DNA from: a bacterium
Lineage (GTDB): Bacteria > JAJRZV01
Direction of reading: 5' to 3'
DNA: 57,143 bases
NCBI GenBank assembly: GCA_024275095.1
Contig: JAJRZV010000130.1
Coordinates: 1-57,143, forward strand
Part shown: positions 49,661 to 57,143 of the stretch, piece after piece
Position numbering within the stretch: position 1 is the first letter of the stretch
Layout of the letters: every line of letters starts with the position of its first letter
Notes under the pieces: generated by a model
Databases searched by the model: none
Told to the model about the DNA's origin: nothing
What the model saw: only the letters and a program-made list of their open reading frames with translations
Program-made: the position numbers and the translations under genes

Positions 49661-51121
49661 ATGGATCTTTATCGCTTAGGCGCATGGCAGTTGAGGGAAT
49701 TGTTGAAAAAGAGGGAAGTCTCACCCCTTGAGGTGGTAAAAGCTCTGCTTCAGCGCATAAAGGAAAAAGACGGGCGGATCAACGCGTTTCTTACCGTTGA
49801 CGAAGAGGGTGCTCTGGAACAGGCCCGCCGGTCAGAGGCACTGATTCAGGACGTGGAGCAGTATCCACTCGCCGGTGTACCTGTGGGAATTAAGGATGTT
49901 CTGGTGACATGGGGACTGCGTACAACCGCAGGTTCGCGTATGCTTGAAAATTTTGTTCCTCCGTATGATGCCACTGCAGTAAAGCGTCTCAAAGAAGCCG
50001 GTGCCATTATCATCGGTAAGCTCAACATGGACGAGTTCGCCATGGGCTCGTCGAATGAGAATTCTGCCTTTGGACCGGTGCACAATCCGTATGACCTGCA
50101 AAGAGTTCCAGGGGGCTCCAGCGGTGGTTCTGCTGCTGCTGTTGCAGCAGGACTTGTGCCGGTGGCACTGGGTAGTGACACGGGAGGTTCAATCCGCCAG
50201 CCAGCTGCTTTTTGCGGTATTGTGGGATTGAAGCCCACGTACGGTCGAGTGTCACGATTCGGGCTCATCGCCTTTGCATCTTCACTGGATCAGGTGGGTC
50301 CGATGACGCGGAACGTGCGTGATGCAGCACTGCTGTATCGCGTTATTTCCGGACATGACCCTGCCGATTCCACTTCAGCACAGCTGCCTCCCCACGATGT
50401 GCTGGATGTGGTTGAGAACAGTCAATCGCTTAAAGGCCTTAAAATCGCCGTGCCATGGAAGGAGCTGGAAGGTGCTGACGAAATTGTGAAGGACCGATTC
50501 GAACGTGTTGTGGAGACTCTTCGTTCCCTCGGTGCAGAGGTGGGGGAAGTTGAGATGCCGTCCTTCAGGTATGCGGTTGCTGTTTACTACATCATTGCCC
50601 CTTCTGAGGCGAGCAGCAATCTTGCCCGTTACGATGGCGTAAAGTACGGCCTGCGGATAGAGGGAGAAGACCTGGTGGATACGTATTTTAAAACCCGTGG
50701 CAGGGGTTTTGGGCGTGAGGTCAAACGACGCATAATGCTGGGTACGTACGCACTTTCGGCCGGTTATTACGATGCGTACTATTTGAAGGCCCAACGCGTG
50801 AGAACGTTGATTAAACAGGACTTCGAAAATGTATTTGCCGAACATGACCTTGTCATCATGCCCACTTCACCCACTCCAGCGTTCAAGATCGGAGAGAAAA
50901 TTCAGGATCCCCTGACCATGTATTTAAATGATATTTTTACCATTCCCGCCAACCTTGCCGGTGTTCCCGCCATTTCCCTTCCGTGCGGATTTTCACCCGA
51001 GGGTTTGCCCGTGGGTTTCCAGTTCATGGGACCGCTTTTTAAAGAAGATGTGCTTTTTGCAGCTGCAGCAGCTTATGAAAAAGCTCGCGGCGAATATTTC
51101 AACCGGGTAGCAGAAATATGA
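49661..51121 (+). CDS. gatA: Glutamyl-tRNA(Gln) amidotransferase subunit A
   Basis: GatA is the glutaminase subunit of GatCAB and frees ammonia from glutamine. The amidase signature is intact: catalytic Lys in [34 protein letters not shown] with the cis-Ser, and the nucleophile Ser in [16 protein letters not shown]. At 486 residues it has normal length. The SD AAGGAAGGAG abuts the ATG, and the stop overlaps gatB (ATGA at 51118-51121). Nothing is unusual. Confidence 0.97.
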   Translation: MDLYRLGAWQLRELLKKREVSPLEVVKALLQRIKEKDGRINAFLTVDEEGALEQARRSEALIQDVEQYPLAGVPVGIKDVLVTWGLRTTAGSRMLENFVPPYDATAVKRLKEAGAIIIGKLNMDEFAMGSSNENSAFGPVHNPYDLQRVPGGSSGGSAAAVAAGLVPVALGSDTGGSIRQPAAFCGIVGLKPTYGRVSRFGLIAFASSLDQVGPMTRNVRDAALLYRVISGHDPADSTSAQLPPHDVLDVVENSQSLKGLKIAVPWKELEGADEIVKDRFERVVETLRSLGAEVGEVEMPSFRYAVAVYYIIAPSEASSNLARYDGVKYGLRIEGEDLVDTYFKTRGRGFGREVKRRIMLGTYALSAGYYDAYYLKAQRVRTLIKQDFENVFAEHDLVIMPTSPTPAFKIGEKIQDPLTMYLNDIFTIPANLAGVPAISLPCGFSPEGLPVGFQFMGPLFKEDVLFAAAAAYEKARGEYFNRVAEI

Positions 51122-52563
51122 AAGGCGATTACGAAGCAGTTATAGGACTTGAAATTCACGTGCAGATGTCCACCCGGACAAAGATGTTTTGTTCGTGTCC
51201 TGTTGAGTTCGGTGCTCCACCCAATCAGAACACGTGTCCTGTGTGCACGGGAATGCCGGGGGTGCTTCCCGTGATAAACGCCAGGGCTGTGGAATATGCA
51301 GTGAAAGCAGCGCTTGCGCTCGGTGCAAAAGTTAATCTTAAAAGTGTAATGGCCAGAAAAAATTACTTCTACCCGGATTTGCCCAAAGGGTACCAGATTT
51401 CACAATATGAACTCCCTCTTGCAGAAGGGGGGCAGGTGGTAATTGAAACAGAGAACGGTGAGAAGGTTATTCGTCTTGTCAGGCTTCATATTGAAGAGGA
51501 TGCCGGCAAACTCATTCATGATGAGAAGGGTGAGAGTCTTGTGGATCTCAATCGTGCGGGCACTCCGCTGATGGAAATTGTAACCATGCCGGACCTTTCC
51601 AGTCCTCAAGAAGCCAGTGCTTTTATGCGGGAAGTCAGGAAAATCATGAGGTACCTGGGCATTTCCGAGGGTGATATGGAAAAAGGACATTTGAGGTGTG
51701 ACGCCAATGTTTCTGTCCGACGCAGGGGAGAGGCACAGCTGGGCACGAAGACGGAAGTAAAAAACATGAACTCCTTTCGGTTCGTTGAGAAGGCGCTGGA
51801 ATACGAAATACGGAGACAAGTTCAGATTCTGGAGGAGGGTGGGGAAGTTGTTCAGGAAACGCGTCTTTTCGACCCTTCAACAGGGACGACCAGGTCAATG
51901 CGGTCCAAAGAGGAAGCGCACGATTATCGCTACTTTCCCGATCCAGACCTCATACCCCTTGTTCTTGATAAGAACTGGGTGGACCGCATTGAAGAAAATT
52001 TACCCGAACTCCCGCGTGCCAAGAAAGAGCGTTACATCAAAGAGTTGAACCTTCCTCCTTACGATGCAGGCGTTCTCACTGAAACAAAGGAAATTGCAGA
52101 GTTTTTTGAAAAGGTGGTTGCCGAGGGGGTCAGTCCCAAGAAGGCAAGCAACTGGGTGATGGTGGAAGTGATGCGGATTATTAAGGAAAAAGAATTAAAT
52201 ATCAGGCATCTCGCATTGAGTCCATCCAGTCTTGCAAAACTCATACGCATGGTAGAAGAGGGGAAACTCACGGGGAATATGGCAAAAGACGTTCTGGATG
52301 TGTGTGCTTCTACTGGGAAAGACCCTGAAGAAGTGGCACAGGAGAAGGGTTATGAGGTGCTTTCGGATGAAGGTGAGCTGGAAAGTGTGGTTAGAAAAAT
52401 TGTGGATGAGCATCCGGACGAGGTGCAAAAGTACCTTTCGGGCAAAGATAAAATCATCGGGTGGTTTGTGGGGCAGGTGATGAGAGAGCTGAAAGGGAAG
52501 GCTGATCCGCGAAAGGCCGGTGAGCTTGTGCGTCGAATCCTCAACGAAAAGAAAGGGTCTTGA
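51118..52563 (+). CDS. gatB: Aspartyl/glutamyl-tRNA(Asn/Gln) amidotransferase subunit B
   Basis: GatB binds the misacylated tRNA, phosphorylates the acid side chain and receives ammonia from GatA. Recognised parts are [20 protein letters not shown], the Zn-type cysteines [20 protein letters not shown], and [19 protein letters not shown]. The catalytic cradle includes [19 protein letters not shown], and the C-terminal GatB/YqeY domain ends the 481 residues. Overlaps at both ends (gatA, mtnA) show tight coupling. Confidence 0.97.
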   Translation: MKGDYEAVIGLEIHVQMSTRTKMFCSCPVEFGAPPNQNTCPVCTGMPGVLPVINARAVEYAVKAALALGAKVNLKSVMARKNYFYPDLPKGYQISQYELPLAEGGQVVIETENGEKVIRLVRLHIEEDAGKLIHDEKGESLVDLNRAGTPLMEIVTMPDLSSPQEASAFMREVRKIMRYLGISEGDMEKGHLRCDANVSVRRRGEAQLGTKTEVKNMNSFRFVEKALEYEIRRQVQILEEGGEVVQETRLFDPSTGTTRSMRSKEEAHDYRYFPDPDLIPLVLDKNWVDRIEENLPELPRAKKERYIKELNLPPYDAGVLTETKEIAEFFEKVVAEGVSPKKASNWVMVEVMRIIKEKELNIRHLALSPSSLAKLIRMVEEGKLTGNMAKDVLDVCASTGKDPEEVAQEKGYEVLSDEGELESVVRKIVDEHPDEVQKYLSGKDKIIGWFVGQVMRELKGKADPRKAGELVRRILNEKKGS

Positions 52564-53600
52564 AAGAACAGGCATTTTTTACCATTTCCTGGAAAGATGA
52601 AAAAATAATTGTTCTGGACCAGCGGCTGCTGCCGACCGAAGAGAAATATGTTGAGCTCGGATGCGTGGAGGAAGTGCATCGGGCCATTCGCAATATGGTC
52701 GTTCGTGGTGCCCCCCTTATCGGTGTTACAGCCGCCTATGGCGTTGCCCTTGCTGCCGTGAAGGCTTCGCGTGGAAGGGTGCGCTCAGATGTAAAAGCAG
52801 CCGTTGAGTTTTTGAAAACCTCTCGTCCCACCGCTGTCAATCTTTTCTGGGCTTTAGAACGCATGGAAAGAGTCCTGCAAAAGGATTGCACTGAAGAGGA
52901 CCTTGTAAAATGTCTTGTAGAAGAAGCACGGCTTATTGAAAAAGAAGATGTTGAGTCCAATCAGTGCATCGGTGAATTCGGCGCCGAACTTCTAAAAGAT
53001 GGGTTTCGTGTTCTCACTCATTGCAATGCCGGTGCTCTTGCAACTGCAGGCTGGGGAACAGCACTGGGTGTGGTGAGAAGCGCAGTTGCATCAGGCAAAC
53101 GGGTACATGTGTATGCAGATGAAACCAGACCTGTCCTTCAGGGTGCAAGGCTTACCGCCTGGGAACTCATGAAGGATGGAATACCTGTGACCCTCATTCC
53201 CGACAATGCCGCGGCTTTTCTCATGGAAAAGGGCCGCGTGGACTGCGTGATTGTGGGGGCCGACCGCATCGCCGCCAACGGGGACGTGGCCAACAAAATA
53301 GGCACATTGAAACTCGCCATAGCTGCCAGGTACTACGATATTCCCTTTTATGTGGCAGCCCCTCGCAGCACGATTGATTATGAAGTTTCGTGTGGAGAGG
53401 AAATCCCCATTGAAGAACGCTCCCCGGATGAGGTGAAGAACATCGCAACGTGCAAAATTGCCCCTTGTGATGTAGGTGTATGGAATCCTGCTTTTGACGT
53501 AACGCCTGCAGAACTCGTTACAGCGATCGTAACCGATTATGGTGTGCTCGCCCCACCGTTTGAAAAGAGCATTGAGAGGATCAGATACCTGGAGCGGTGA
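52560..53600 (+). CDS. mtnA: S-methyl-5-thioribose-1-phosphate isomerase
   Basis: MtnA turns S-methyl-5-thioribose 1-phosphate into the ribulose 1-phosphate form in the methionine salvage pathway, or does a similar job in anaerobic salvage. Family phrases are IIVLDQRLLPTEEKYVEL, MVVRGAPLIGVTAAYGVALA, the catalytic Cys in THCNAGALATAGWGTALG and the catalytic Asp in VIVGADRIAANGDVANKIG. The start is a TTG at 52560 that overlaps the gatB stop by four bases. At 346 residues the length is normal. Other Mtn enzymes are not in the window, and related isomerases with another substrate cannot be fully excluded. Confidence 0.93.
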   Translation: MKEQAFFTISWKDEKIIVLDQRLLPTEEKYVELGCVEEVHRAIRNMVVRGAPLIGVTAAYGVALAAVKASRGRVRSDVKAAVEFLKTSRPTAVNLFWALERMERVLQKDCTEEDLVKCLVEEARLIEKEDVESNQCIGEFGAELLKDGFRVLTHCNAGALATAGWGTALGVVRSAVASGKRVHVYADETRPVLQGARLTAWELMKDGIPVTLIPDNAAAFLMEKGRVDCVIVGADRIAANGDVANKIGTLKLAIAARYYDIPFYVAAPRSTIDYEVSCGEEIPIEERSPDEVKNIATCKIAPCDVGVWNPAFDVTPAELVTAIVTDYGVLAPPFEKSIERIRYLER

Positions 53601-54205
53601 ACGCTTTTGCAAATAACAGTGTGCTGATTCTGTCTGTCGTTGCAGCGGGAACGCTTCATATTTTTATACCCATTCACTGGGTGGCATTCGTCAGCGAAGG
53701 TAAACGCAGGAATATGAGCTCCTCTCGGGTGCTGTTTTATTCTACTTTTTCTGCGTGTGTGCACGTGTCATCCACCTCATTTCTCGCTGTACTGGGTTTC
53801 GTGGCGGGAAGGGGTACGGTGGATATTGCTGGCAGATATGCAAACATTGTCACAGCTTTGCTCCTCTGTCTGCTGGCCGTGTGGATCATGTGGTCCCGGA
53901 ATCGTCCAGCGCATGAACACAAAGTGGCATCCAGAACCATGTGGGGCATCACTTTTGCTGCAGGACTGCATCCCAGTATAGAAGTGGCGGTCCTGTTCAT
54001 GTCCTTTCCATCGGTTGATGCGGCTGTGGCTGGATGGTTTTTTTACGCTGTTTCAGTGCTTCTTGTCCAGGCTGTACTTGTTACTGCATCGCTGCGTCTT
54101 GCTGAACTTTCCCTTACCTGGATGGTGAAACGGGGGAAATTGATCACCAGTGTCGTGCTCCTCGCCGTAGCAGTGTACGTGGTTACAGGAGGTCATTCAG
54201 GTTGA
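53597..54205 (+). CDS. Polytopic inner-membrane protein of unknown function
   Basis: A 202-residue product with about six membrane helices, starting at a GTG that overlaps the mtnA stop. Helix 1 (VLILSVVAAGTLHIFIPIHW) and the following loop (VAFVSEGKRRNMSSSRVLF) have the His/Pro pattern seen in UreH/NicO/SulE-like transporters for metals or sulfur compounds, and a second half-repeat (WGITFAAGLHPSIEVAVLFM) is similar. The homology is only suggestive. The gene is embedded in the operon between mtnA and the RNase HII-like gene, which starts four bases before its stop ends. I would not assign a substrate. Confidence 0.65.
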   Translation: MNAFANNSVLILSVVAAGTLHIFIPIHWVAFVSEGKRRNMSSSRVLFYSTFSACVHVSSTSFLAVLGFVAGRGTVDIAGRYANIVTALLLCLLAVWIMWSRNRPAHEHKVASRTMWGITFAAGLHPSIEVAVLFMSFPSVDAAVAGWFFYAVSVLLVQAVLVTASLRLAELSLTWMVKRGKLITSVVLLAVAVYVVTGGHSG

Positions 54206-55077
54206 AAATTATCGGGGTGGACGAGAACGGTTACGGTCCGGTAATGGGCCCCCTGGTGGTGACGGGGGTTTGTGTGGAAATAAAACGCCCGGAGGCAGAC
54301 CGTGTTAAAAACGATGTGTTTCACCTTCGAAAATTCGCATTCGGAGATTTGAAGGAGAGCAAATCCACCTTTTCAAAAACCGGCGCGCGTGAGAAAGCCG
54401 CTCACCTCTTGTTTGAAGCCTCAAATAACCTTGCGCATTTTGTTGTGCTTCCCTCACCTTCGTTGAAAAATTGCTCTCGAGAAGAAGCTTCCTTTTGCAT
54501 TTCTCCACAGGAACTGTGCAGTCGCGTTTGGGACCTTTTCAGATCCACACGCATGGTCGCGAGTATTGATGACTGTTTCAGCTACCGGGGTGTTGTTTGT
54601 GCTCTTGTGTGTCCCCGGGATTTTAATGCGTATCTTCGCCAGGAAGGCAAAAAGTCACGTGTGCTTGTAAGGGTTCTTGATGAAATCGTTTCAAGTTTTG
54701 AACTGGACGGTGAAACCCTTGTTGTGTGTGACAACCTTGGTGGAACGAAACATTATTCCAGGGTTTTCCCCGAAAAATTCTGTGACGAACATCTAGGACA
54801 GGGGTATGTACAAACGCAAATGATCCTCAGCACCGGAAGAACTGTGCCTGTACTGTTTGCCGTAAGGGGGGATCAGCAGTTTCCGATTGTGGCTCTTGCT
54901 TCTAACATAGGAAAACTGATGAGAGAAATTGCCATGGACGCGCTTAATGAAGGTTTGGCCCGCGATGGATGGAAGGGGAAGCGCGTTAGCGGTTACCGCG
55001 ACATCTTTACGCGCGGTGCAGTAAGGTTCTTGCGCGAGCGTCCTTTTTCTACTGAATGCCTGTTCCGCGCCAGGTAA
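54202..55077 (+). CDS. Divergent RNase HII-like protein
   Basis: A 291-residue protein with an RNase H-fold start MKIIGVDENGYGPVMGPLVV, which lines up with the RNase HII phrase VDEAGRGPLAGPVV; the first two catalytic acids (Asp6, Glu7) are kept. A later acid is offered by VVCDNLGG (about residue 174). The usual AASILAKVTRD end is represented by LASNIGKLMREIAMDALNE, where RE replaces RD. About 90 more residues than RNase HII lie between these points. It might cleave RNA-DNA hybrids or be a derived nuclease or structural relative. It starts at TTG 54202 with SD GGAGGT, and ends the operon that began at dctP. Confidence 0.65.
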   Translation: MKIIGVDENGYGPVMGPLVVTGVCVEIKRPEADRVKNDVFHLRKFAFGDLKESKSTFSKTGAREKAAHLLFEASNNLAHFVVLPSPSLKNCSREEASFCISPQELCSRVWDLFRSTRMVASIDDCFSYRGVVCALVCPRDFNAYLRQEGKKSRVLVRVLDEIVSSFELDGETLVVCDNLGGTKHYSRVFPEKFCDEHLGQGYVQTQMILSTGRTVPVLFAVRGDQQFPIVALASNIGKLMREIAMDALNEGLARDGWKGKRVSGYRDIFTRGAVRFLRERPFSTECLFRAR

Positions 55078-55288
55078 CAGGATCAATCGCTTGCCGGTAC
55101 AGGAGCGGAAAAAGAAGTGAAGCGCTTTTGACTCCTAAGAAGATTGTTTCTTTCACGGAGTGCCGGGTTCCCGGGGCGGAGAGGGAGCAGCAGGCAGGTG
55201 CTTTTCTATGGCACCCGTGCAGGGCTTGATATGATCGTGATGTAAGTGGTAAAAATTGGCCCGTTATTTTCTTTCTCAGGAGGCAGAA

Positions 55289-55816
55289 ATGACGGTGGAA
55301 GAGCTCAAGGCGAAAATCAGGGAAATTCCTGACTTTCCCAAAAAGGGAATTCTATTTTATGACATCACCACCCTTATCCGTGACGGTAAATACTTCAAAG
55401 AAGCGATTGACATGATGTGCCAGCAATACAAGGGCCAGAAAATAGACGGGATACTGGCCATAGAGGCGCGGGGACTTATCATCGGCTCGGCCATGGCATA
55501 TAGGCTCGGGTGCGGTGTGATCCCCATGCGTAAGAAAGGAAAACTGCCCTTTCGCACGATTGTCGCTACCTATGAACTGGAATACGGGACGGACGAGGCG
55601 GAGATTCACGAAGACGCAATTTCGAAAGGCGAAAACATTTTGATAGTTGATGACCTGCTGGCCACGGGGGGTACGGCCTCTGCTGCCGTGCAGCTTGTTG
55701 AAAAAGCCGGCGGCAACCCCCTCGGATGCTGCTTCCTCGTGGAACTGACAAATTTAAAGGGACGGGAAAAGCTGTTTCCCGTCCCTGTATTTTCCCTCAT
55801 TCAGTACGAAGAATAG
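55289..55816 (+). CDS. apt: Adenine phosphoribosyltransferase
   Basis: Apt salvages adenine by joining it to PRPP to give AMP. The 175 residues from ATG 55289 (SD AGGAGG, six bases upstream) show the family start VEELKAKIREIPDFPKKGIL then FYDITTLI, EARGLIIGSAMAYRLGCG, and the PRPP-binding loop ENILIVDDLLATGGTASAA. The 211-base gap before it (55078-55288) shows no gene. It has a GGTGC/GCACC stem and a possible promoter: TTGATA at 55209-55214 followed 18 bases later by TAAAAA. A strong hairpin lies in its last coding segment (55759-55785). Confidence 0.96.
   Translation: MTVEELKAKIREIPDFPKKGILFYDITTLIRDGKYFKEAIDMMCQQYKGQKIDGILAIEARGLIIGSAMAYRLGCGVIPMRKKGKLPFRTIVATYELEYGTDEAEIHEDAISKGENILIVDDLLATGGTASAAVQLVEKAGGNPLGCCFLVELTNLKGREKLFPVPVFSLIQYEE
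55759..55793. terminator. Hairpin terminator inside the 3' end of apt, possibly two-way
   Basis: GGGACGGGAAA (55759-55769) and TTTCCCGTCCC (55775-55785) form a perfect 11-bp stem with a five-base loop. TGTATTTT follows on the plus strand, and on the minus strand the stem is followed by TTTAAATTT. Only seven bases separate the stops of apt and the convergent gene at 55824, so a terminator must lie within coding sequence. For plus-strand transcripts it would cut the apt message 31 bases before the stop, so it is more likely to serve the minus-strand gene. Confidence 0.6.
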
Positions 55817-55823
55817 CTTTTTA

Positions 55824-57143
55824 TCAGAACTGACTGCACACGTCGTCCGAAGATGTGGCGCTTTCAAAATCGTTCACAGGTATTATTCTGGAGATGCGTC
55901 CTGAAGAATCGACTTCGAATTCTATCACCCGCCATACGTCGTTGGAGGTGCTGTCGGGATTGAATGACGGCACATTGTAAGTGTAAAGCCAGGAAGAATT
56001 CAGGTCGAGAAATGTCACTTTCGCTTCAGAGTTTTCAATAGGCCACTCGTCCTGCCCCGAGTAATTGTGTATACAGTATACATATTTTCCAGGGGTCAGT
56101 TTTGTAATGGTAATGATTTCAGGCCCGTAACTGGAAGTATCGTCAGTGTCCAGTGCGGCGAAGGGGCTGCTGCTGAGGCTGCCCATATCACCGTAATATA
56201 CGTGATACGTATTGCCGGAACCATCTGGCAGAGGTCCTCTCAGATGACTGTCAAGATCGGAAGGTTTTTCTCCCCAGGTGAGTGTGATCTGCACCAGCGG
56301 CACTGCGTCAATGATCAGGTCTCCAATGTCTATTTCTTCTCCAGGTGCAGGTGTATCAACTGTGACGGTGGAACTGATTGTAGAGCCCTTTCTCGCCCAT
56401 ACTTTCGCCCGGGCGTTTGCCTTCACAGGAATGCGAAATGTTCCGTCCGAACGTGTGTACACATTGCTTGAACCGCTGTAATTGACGCCTTCGTGGAGCA
56501 CCTGTGCCCAGGCCACCGGCTCTCCGTCTGCAGTAATTACCCTGCCCGTTATATAGGCCGTATCATAGGGCATGTCCACGTTCCAGTAGGTAAAATGAGC
56601 CACAGTTGCTTTGTAGGAGTCAGTATTTGCATCGTATGTTGCAGTGCCTTCCTGGTGCCAGACCCCGTCAGCCTGGTCGTAATACCAGAGAGGAATTTCA
56701 GCAGGAGGTGTGCCTCCAAGGGAATTTGCAGGAATAACGATTTCTGCAGTCTGACCCGGGGCGAGCTGAAGTGGCTCGTCACCCTGCCAGAGTTCTACGT
56801 TGATGAATCCGAACGTTTCAAAGCGCACGACATTGCCGGATGCATCAATGCCTTTGAAATCTCCAGGAAACGCCTGGAGGTTTTCGGAGGATGTCGGATC
56901 GAAATAGGTAAGGTTAACCTCCACATCCCCTGTCACCGTATTACCGCTTGAGTCCACAATTCCGTTTGCTGGAATCTGGACCGAAGCTCCTCCGGTACTT
57001 AGCGTACCACCTGAGGTCGCACTGATTGTCGTCGATATACCGGTTTCTATAAGGGTGGCACTGAGGTACACAGAGGTCCCGGTCGGTATTTCAACGAGCC
57101 GATACGTGCGGTTGTACCCTTCCTTGGAGAACGAAACCACCAC
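55824..57143 (-). CDS. Secreted beta-domain protein (5' end beyond window)
   Basis: The frame is open to the right edge, so the N-terminus is missing and the start cannot be known. The 439 residues seen begin within a carboxypeptidase-regulatory-like repeat (VSFSKEGYNRTYRLVEIPTG). A ZU5/FAM171-like unit follows (GGTLSTGGASVQIPANGIVD, GFINVELWQGDEPL). A second carboxypeptidase-regulatory domain comes next (AYITGRVITADGEPVAWAQV). A domain of the YfaP/DUF2135 type closes the protein (VQITLTWGEKPSDLDSHLRG). Such proteins sit outside the cell or in the outer envelope. No heme site is present. It is convergent with apt. Function is unknown. Confidence 0.8.
   Translation of the reverse strand: MVVSFSKEGYNRTYRLVEIPTGTSVYLSATLIETGISTTISATSGGTLSTGGASVQIPANGIVDSSGNTVTGDVEVNLTYFDPTSSENLQAFPGDFKGIDASGNVVRFETFGFINVELWQGDEPLQLAPGQTAEIVIPANSLGGTPPAEIPLWYYDQADGVWHQEGTATYDANTDSYKATVAHFTYWNVDMPYDTAYITGRVITADGEPVAWAQVLHEGVNYSGSSNVYTRSDGTFRIPVKANARAKVWARKGSTISSTVTVDTPAPGEEIDIGDLIIDAVPLVQITLTWGEKPSDLDSHLRGPLPDGSGNTYHVYYGDMGSLSSSPFAALDTDDTSSYGPEIITITKLTPGKYVYCIHNYSGQDEWPIENSEAKVTFLDLNSSWLYTYNVPSFNPDSTSNDVWRVIEFEVDSSGRISRIIPVNDFESATSSDDVCSQF

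Noticed and set aside
55078-55288. tRNA or small RNA gene in the gap before apt
   Set aside because: GGTTCCCGGGG looks like part of a T-arm but no cloverleaf can be built around it.
1-57143. CRISPR array
   Set aside because: I saw no regularly spaced direct repeats; the only clear repeats are the RAYT ends and the duplicated cytochrome genes.

Overview
The window comes from a Gram-negative anaerobe that is rich in c-type cytochromes. Housekeeping genes (der, era, rnc, mnmA, cysteine desulfurase, gatCAB, mtnA, apt) are packed in operons with ATGA-type overlaps. Class II B12-dependent ribonucleotide reductase, MlaC and TolC outer-membrane genes, a TRAP binding protein and many multiheme cytochromes fit a metal- or sulfur-respiring bacterium of the Desulfobacterota (former Deltaproteobacteria) or a related phylum. 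I cannot name the species from sequence alone.

Layout. 1-7.2 kb (minus strand): one overlapping operon running cysteine desulfurase, mnmA, mtaB (broken), rnc, era, der, yihY. 7.3-15.2 kb: a GcvH-like protein without the lipoyl lysine, a TolC-MlaC-CDP-alcohol transferase operon, class II ribonucleotide reductase, a PLP enzyme and the heme-handling protein CcsA. 15.4-19.1 kb (minus): two tandem tetraheme c3-type cytochromes behind a heme-c-bearing sensor kinase and its sigma-54 activator, which carries a frameshift. 19.2-41.0 kb (plus): a large extracellular-electron-transfer locus. It holds a lone receiver protein, a 13-heme, a 3-heme and an 8-heme cytochrome, two OmcE-like tetraheme (nanowire-type) cytochromes, two NHL-propeller probable lipoproteins, two outer-membrane beta-barrels, a 1,600-codon Ig/NHL/PKD/CFI-box/pentaheme fusion, two heme-free secreted proteins and a giant Ig-like cytochrome with 13 CxxCH motifs. 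41.05-42.08 kb: a RAYT (REP-associated tyrosine transposase) element with perfect 24-bp inverted repeats. 42.1-57.1 kb: a GH50-like lipoprotein, an XPB-type helicase with a Helicase_C_3/WYL partner, a long operon from dctP through gatCAB to an RNase HII-like gene, apt, and an edge-truncated secreted protein.

How it may work together. I find three good sigma-54 (-24/-12) promoters, at 19196, 22216 and 28965, each at the head of an electron-transfer transcription unit. Next to them lies a divergent operon for a kinase with a periplasmic CxxCH and an NtrC-type activator. The simplest reading is that the heme-bearing kinase senses redox state and switches on the conduit and nanowire genes through sigma-54. 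The periplasmic c3 cytochromes, the beta-barrels with multiheme partners and the OmcE-like proteins would then carry electrons from periplasm to cell exterior. This is inference from layout and motifs.

Caution. Four genes are interrupted by an in-frame stop or a one-base shift, and one heme motif reads CISCP. Either the locus carries real lesions or the sequence has residual errors.
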